The position numbers and the translations under genes are program-made. Positions 60,387-64,000 of a stretch of 64,000 bases of DNA are shown piece after piece. Origin of the DNA: Berkiella sp963829835 (GTDB taxonomy: Bacteria; Pseudomonadota; Gammaproteobacteria; Berkiellales; Berkiellaceae); assembly GCA_963829835.1 (NCBI GenBank), contig CAWHKC010000003.1, forward strand, positions 310,001 to 374,000, read 5' to 3'. Each line of letters begins with the position of its first letter. Position 1 is the first letter of the stretch. The notes beneath the pieces are model-generated. The model was not told the origin of the DNA. It searched no databases and saw only the letters and a program-made list of their open reading frames with translations.

Positions 60387-62018
60387 ATGCAAAGTGAATG
60401 GTCTGGTATTGCAAAAGAACCTCGTGAAATTAATAAAATATTGAAATCTAAAGCATTAAAGCCATTGCTTACTGGCATTAACGCAATTTCAAAAAGCCGG
60501 ATCCATCCTGATTTGGCTATGACAATTGCGAATATTCAAGAGGCGACGGGCTTTGCAATGATATTCCAAATGAAAGTCCATCAAATCGATAATTTATCTC
60601 ATGCTGAATATATTTCCAATGCGGTTAAAAATTGGAAAATATTTGCACATGCGCAAACCAATTTACCTGAATTTGCCTTTCAAGAGTATGAGATTGACTC
60701 AAATCAAAAGAGTGTCCAACAAAAATACAACCTCATTATGGCTTCACAACGGTTATTACGATTTCTTCAAGAAGAAATATCATTAAAAAATAACAAATAT
60801 CATACTTCTTATGAAAAAGCGTTGCTGATGCTTGAAGTAAAACACATTTATTCAAATTATCCCATTTTTAATAGCAAAAATATAACGCCATATGAGTTTC
60901 TTCGCAAAACGATAGCAAGCTACTTATGTAGAACGGATTCGAATTTTCAAATGCCTTTTGAAAGTTTACTCAATCCATTAAATAAGTATGATTATAATAT
61001 AGAGGGTTCTTGGCTATTAATTTCCAAAGGAAGGAATGGAGAACCGCTGTTTATCTATGGAGAAAGCCAGAAGCAACTAATAATGTATTTAATTTACAGT
61101 GATTATCTTGAACATTTCCAAATCAATGTGCCACCTAATGCAAATATGAGTGCAGGCTGGAATAAAATAATAGAAAAGCAACTTTGCCTGTCACACCCAG
61201 TTTCTTCAGACACCCTTTTTAGGTTCAAAAAATTTGAAGAAATTACGAAACTTTATGAAAAACACATTAGATATTCCAACATAGTTCGAAGCAAAAAAAT
61301 AATCAATCTTAAAGCGCAAAAGAGCAAATTAGAGAGTTTGTCAATGATCGTTTCCTCAAGCGCAGCTAACAGTTTGTATGAAAAAATATTTGTTATCAAC
61401 AAAGAGTATAAAAGAGAAATAAACAAAATTAGCCATAAAATTGCAGAAATTGAAAGAGATTCAGCCAATCTTTTGTTGGAAACACAAGAGGTTGAGAGCG
61501 AAATTAATCAAAAAATAGCAGAATTGATTAATAGCTATCCAAAACATCTGCAGCCGATATCGAATGATTTCTTATACCACTATTTTAGTGCCATAGAAGA
61601 AAATATTCTAAATTCCTCAGAATTTGGCGGAAGTTTAACTCCCTTGCAAATGAATAATATTTCGATTTTAGTTGACGCAGCTAAAAGCTTACGGCCTGAG
61701 ATCCCTGAGAGAGTTCTGCAAGCTTATTTACAACAAATTGATGCGCAAATGCAACCAGAAGATTTGGCAGAAATTTATGTTAAGCTCTCGCAAGCGCAAG
61801 AGTACCTTAATTCAGATGTTTTAGCTCAATGGATTGTTGATAAATACTTGATTTTAAATCCACCGTATGAGGTAGATGAAATAAAACAAGTTAATAATTA
61901 TCATGAAGCGGCAACTCCTGAAGAGAGTAGTCCTATTGAGAAGAGTTTGTTTTCTAAAATTATTATTAAGAAAATGGTTGCGGTAAAAAATTCGCTTAAA
62001 ACTATTGTTTTTAAATAG
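60387..62018 (+). CDS. Helical/coiled-coil protein of unknown function, candidate effector
   Basis: A 543-aa protein without signal peptide. Residues 300-370 form a strong coiled coil (IINLKAQKSKLESLSMIVSS, YKREINKISHKIAEIERDSA). The remainder is helical with no motif I can name. The C-terminus is basic and amphipathic (KKMVAVKNSLKTIVFK). The start is behind AGGGTG. A small gene follows 10 bp later in the same direction, so they form a two-gene unit. Effector status is inference from size, lack of family and the surrounding region. Confidence 0.65.
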   Translation: MQSEWSGIAKEPREINKILKSKALKPLLTGINAISKSRIHPDLAMTIANIQEATGFAMIFQMKVHQIDNLSHAEYISNAVKNWKIFAHAQTNLPEFAFQEYEIDSNQKSVQQKYNLIMASQRLLRFLQEEISLKNNKYHTSYEKALLMLEVKHIYSNYPIFNSKNITPYEFLRKTIASYLCRTDSNFQMPFESLLNPLNKYDYNIEGSWLLISKGRNGEPLFIYGESQKQLIMYLIYSDYLEHFQINVPPNANMSAGWNKIIEKQLCLSHPVSSDTLFRFKKFEEITKLYEKHIRYSNIVRSKKIINLKAQKSKLESLSMIVSSSAANSLYEKIFVINKEYKREINKISHKIAEIERDSANLLLETQEVESEINQKIAELINSYPKHLQPISNDFLYHYFSAIEENILNSSEFGGSLTPLQMNNISILVDAAKSLRPEIPERVLQAYLQQIDAQMQPEDLAEIYVKLSQAQEYLNSDVLAQWIVDKYLILNPPYEVDEIKQVNNYHEAATPEESSPIEKSLFSKIIIKKMVAVKNSLKTIVFK

Positions 62019-62028
62019 GATAAATCTT

Positions 62029-62373
62029 ATGAAAAATAAGCACCCTAAATATTTGGAAAGATTTTCAGAAATATGTGCACAAGTTGGAACGAATCACTTG
62101 AATTGCGAAAATAGAGAACGCTATAACAATGCGACCTGGGAAATAGCCATTTATGCGTATAATGTAACTCGCAAGGAGTTTCAAAGTGCCTCAAGGCATC
62201 TTGCCAAGGTAGAACATCTTTTAAATGACATTCATCATGAGTTGACCTCTGACGAGGAAATCGAAACTCATACGGGTTTAAATAAACTAAAAAGATTTAC
62301 TAAAAACTTACGACAAAAATATCATCAATTTCTAGAAAAGAACGGAATTTCCAAAGATCATACTATTTTTTGA
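62029..62373 (+). CDS. Small helical protein of unknown function
   Basis: A 114-aa protein starting at ATG 62029, behind AGGA (the in-frame ATG at 62005 lies inside the upstream gene). It is helical and charged (SRHLAKVEHLLNDIHHELTS, KRFTKNLRQKYHQFLEKNGI), without signal peptide or family match. It follows the 543-aa gene by 10 bp. May be a partner or chaperone of the larger product; inferred from position only. Confidence 0.65.
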   Translation: MKNKHPKYLERFSEICAQVGTNHLNCENRERYNNATWEIAIYAYNVTRKEFQSASRHLAKVEHLLNDIHHELTSDEEIETHTGLNKLKRFTKNLRQKYHQFLEKNGISKDHTIF

Positions 62374-62551
62374 TTTGCACACTTTCTTGCGGCTGGGAAA
62401 ATAAACTACCCATTTTGTAACCAATGAACGCCATTCCTAGTTCAACAACAGCGCCAATAGGTCCACCCCATAATCCTACTATGGGGTAATGCATTAATGC
62501 ATAATAGTTGCTGTTAAAAGGGTAGATACAACTCAAACAGATACAACTCAA
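62363..62551 (-). pseudogene. Remnant of a GxxxG-rich small peptide gene
   Basis: A 62-codon open stretch with only a TTG as possible start and no RBS. The C-terminal half (PIVGLWGGPIGAVVELGMAF, then IGYKMGSLF) aligns with the 37254 remnant (IVG, PIGA, then G, G and L at the same spacing). A 15-bp direct repeat at 62524-62538 and 62539-62553 lies in the 5' part. The leader is missing, so it is likely a truncated copy; it might also be a functional small membrane protein. Confidence 0.5.
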
Positions 62552-62652
62552 ACAAATGAATGTAGCAATTTAGATTACTTTTTATCAAAGTAAAACCTAT
62601 TAAATATGTTTTTTAAGGAAAAGGGTAGGAATATGCACTCGTTTTGGTGAGT

Positions 62653-64000
62653 TTAGTTAATCAACTCATTTGTCGTGTCCCAGCCACCGCCGAGGGCTTT
62701 GATAAGTTGAACACTGGCTAGTTGTCGTCGAGTGTGAATATCAATTAAAGCTAAATCAGCAGTTAGGGCGATGTTTTGTTCGACAACGATATCTAAATAA
62801 GTAGCAATACCGCCATCATAACGATGATAAGCTTGCGCAAGTGCACGATTAGCCGCTGCGGTTGCACTTGCTTGGGTAACACTTTCTTTTTCTAATTCAC
62901 GTTGTGAGGCCAAATTATCTTCGACTTCTTGTAGAGCGTTTAACACAATGCTTCTATATGAAGCGACAGTCTGATGATAGGAGGCTTTAGCTTGATTAAG
63001 TTGTCCTTGCAGATTACCTCCATCTAATAGAGTCGCTGTGACATTTGGTCCAACAGCCCAATAAAGACTAGGTGACTTTAATAGTGTACCAATGGTTGCA
63101 CTTTCAAAGCCAAGGATGGTACCCATTAGATTAAAGCTAGGAAAAAATGCCGCTCTGGCCACGCCAATGGTGGCATTGGCGGCTTGAACACGTCTTTGAG
63201 CTGCTGCGATATCCGGTCTGCGTTCCAATAGCGATGAAGGAAGAGAAGGTGTTATTGGCACAACTTTACTAAGTTTTTTCGCAGGAGTCATAGAAAAAGC
63301 AGCAGGCGCTTTACCCACCAACACCGCTATAGCATGTTCATATTGCGCTTGATTCAATTTAGCTTCAGTGAGCATTGTTTTAACGTTTTCCAATTGGGTG
63401 AGTGCTTGGTCCACATCAGCCTCCGGAGATATGCCACCTTTAAAACGATTCTGCGTTAATTCATAGGCTTTCTCATAAGCTTTAATCAACTCATTTAAAA
63501 TGCGGATTCTTTCCTCGTTGCCTCTAAATAAAAAATAAGTCGATGCTAAGGTTGCTTGTAAACTTAATTGTACACCTGCCAAATCATCACGGCTGGCGCG
63601 CGCTAAATTTCTACTGGCTTTAACGGTGTTACGTATTTTGCCCCATAGATCAATTTCATAGGAAACACTGGAACCTAACAAGAAATCATCATAGTGAGTT
63701 CGGGTTGCAGGATTAGCAACATCCTTAGATAATTGAATACGAGAGGCGTTACCCTGACCATATATCGTTGGAATGAACGCAGACTGAGCAATTTGGAGCG
63801 CACTCAGAGCACCTTCATATTGAGCAAGTGCTACTTTAATATTTTGATTAGCAGCATTTAATTGCTCTTCTAGGTTATTAAGTACCGGATCTTCATAGAT
63901 TTGCCACCAACAAAGATTGTTTGCATTAGGAAAACTGGGTTTAGCCTGTTGCCATAAGCCTGTTTCTTTATAAACATTGGGAATAGCCATAGCGGGGCGT
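62653..64000 (-). CDS. RND efflux outer-membrane protein, NodT/OprM family (partial, N-terminus off the edge)
   Basis: A TolC-like channel of which 445 residues from an internal Met, plus a few codons to the edge, are present. The frame stays open to 64000 as RPAMAIPNVY, so the lipoprotein signal and first residues lie outside. Family marks: WWQIYEDPVLNNLEEQLNAA, NVTATLLDGGNLQGQLNQAK and VPITPSLPSSLLERRPDIAA, and the C-terminal TYLDIVVEQNIALTADLALI. It would be the outer channel of an RND or MacAB-type pump whose genes should lie upstream, beyond the edge. Confidence 0.93.
   Translation of the reverse strand, partial: RPAMAIPNVYKETGLWQQAKPSFPNANNLCWWQIYEDPVLNNLEEQLNAANQNIKVALAQYEGALSALQIAQSAFIPTIYGQGNASRIQLSKDVANPATRTHYDDFLLGSSVSYEIDLWGKIRNTVKASRNLARASRDDLAGVQLSLQATLASTYFLFRGNEERIRILNELIKAYEKAYELTQNRFKGGISPEADVDQALTQLENVKTMLTEAKLNQAQYEHAIAVLVGKAPAAFSMTPAKKLSKVVPITPSLPSSLLERRPDIAAAQRRVQAANATIGVARAAFFPSFNLMGTILGFESATIGTLLKSPSLYWAVGPNVTATLLDGGNLQGQLNQAKASYHQTVASYRSIVLNALQEVEDNLASQRELEKESVTQASATAAANRALAQAYHRYDGGIATYLDIVVEQNIALTADLALIDIHTRRQLASVQLIKALGGGWDTTNELIN

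Noticed and set aside
1..64000. CRISPR arrays, tRNA and rRNA genes
   Set aside because: No regularly spaced repeats and no cloverleaf or rRNA sequence noticed on either strand; a tRNA scan was not possible by eye.

Overview
The window looks like the chromosome of an intracellular gammaproteobacterium of the order Legionellales, possibly near Berkiella, Aquicella or Legionella. That placement is inference from content. The DNA is AT-rich. Ordinary gammaproteobacterial housekeeping genes (pstSC, frmAB, csaA, an Lpg1974-type porin, a NodT-type efflux protein) alternate with large, host-directed-looking proteins: ankyrin-repeat proteins, a two-kinase protein, a dual-specificity phosphatase, LRR, polyproline and Ser-rich proteins. 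Nothing in the window encodes a type IV secretion system, so 'effector' is inference throughout.

Layout. 1-3.2 kb: phosphate uptake (pstC partial, pstS) and a membrane metallophosphoesterase. 3.2-11.6 kb: metabolic and accessory genes: PadR regulator coupled to a carotenoid-oxygenase-family enzyme, GST, esterase, two secreted proteins, a split YeeE/YedE-type transporter, a Gfo/Idh/MocA oxidoreductase with a small monooxygenase, and an exported methyltransferase. 11.8-18.7 kb: three large effector-like genes (HAD-like, 1229-aa ankyrin/coiled-coil, 445-aa). 18.9-26.8 kb: secreted proteins, a 62-bp tandem repeat, a polyproline protein, two paralogous L,D-transpeptidases, an ankyrin protein with a Cys/His/Asp triad like C58 proteases, and a small GG-leader peptide. 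26.7-28.4 kb: a methyltransferase-like gene bracketed by two copies of a 34-bp palindromic repeat. 29.4-32.5 kb: an ogt gene wrecked by an IS66-family element with a perfect 8-bp target duplication. 32.6-43.9 kb: a duplicated-module Cys protein, DUF302, a GT-B-like protein, a sorbosone-dehydrogenase-like enzyme, a porin, a CE-clan-like Cys protease candidate, a tautomerase, GC-rich inverted repeats and more effector-like genes. 44-53.4 kb: alcohol dehydrogenase, small membrane proteins, phosphatase, ABC exporter and a 1385-aa protein with a permuted-papain-like N-terminus and two intact kinase domains. 53.4-64 kb: LRR protein, deaminase, MFS transporter, decayed ankyrin genes, the formaldehyde-detoxification pair with csaA, two unknown genes and a partial efflux gene.

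Functional links. frmA and frmB overlap and together turn S-hydroxymethylglutathione into formate plus glutathione. pstS and pstC form the phosphate importer with genes beyond the edge. The ABC ATPase and permease overlap and form one exporter. The effector-like proteins cover protein phosphorylation, dephosphorylation and proteolysis (two or three distinct thiol-protease-like folds), which would suit manipulation of a eukaryotic host.

The strongest candidates for something undescribed are: a family of GxxxG-rich small peptides, intact with a GG leader at 25650 and present as broken relatives at 33139, 37254 and 62363; the 1385-aa three-module protein; and the two new-looking thiol-protease candidates. 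Three lesions (in ogt, in the ankyrin gene at 57.3 kb and in the peptide remnant at 37.3 kb) would each be repaired by adding one base to a homopolymer. Homopolymer sequencing error should therefore be excluded before calling these pseudogenes.
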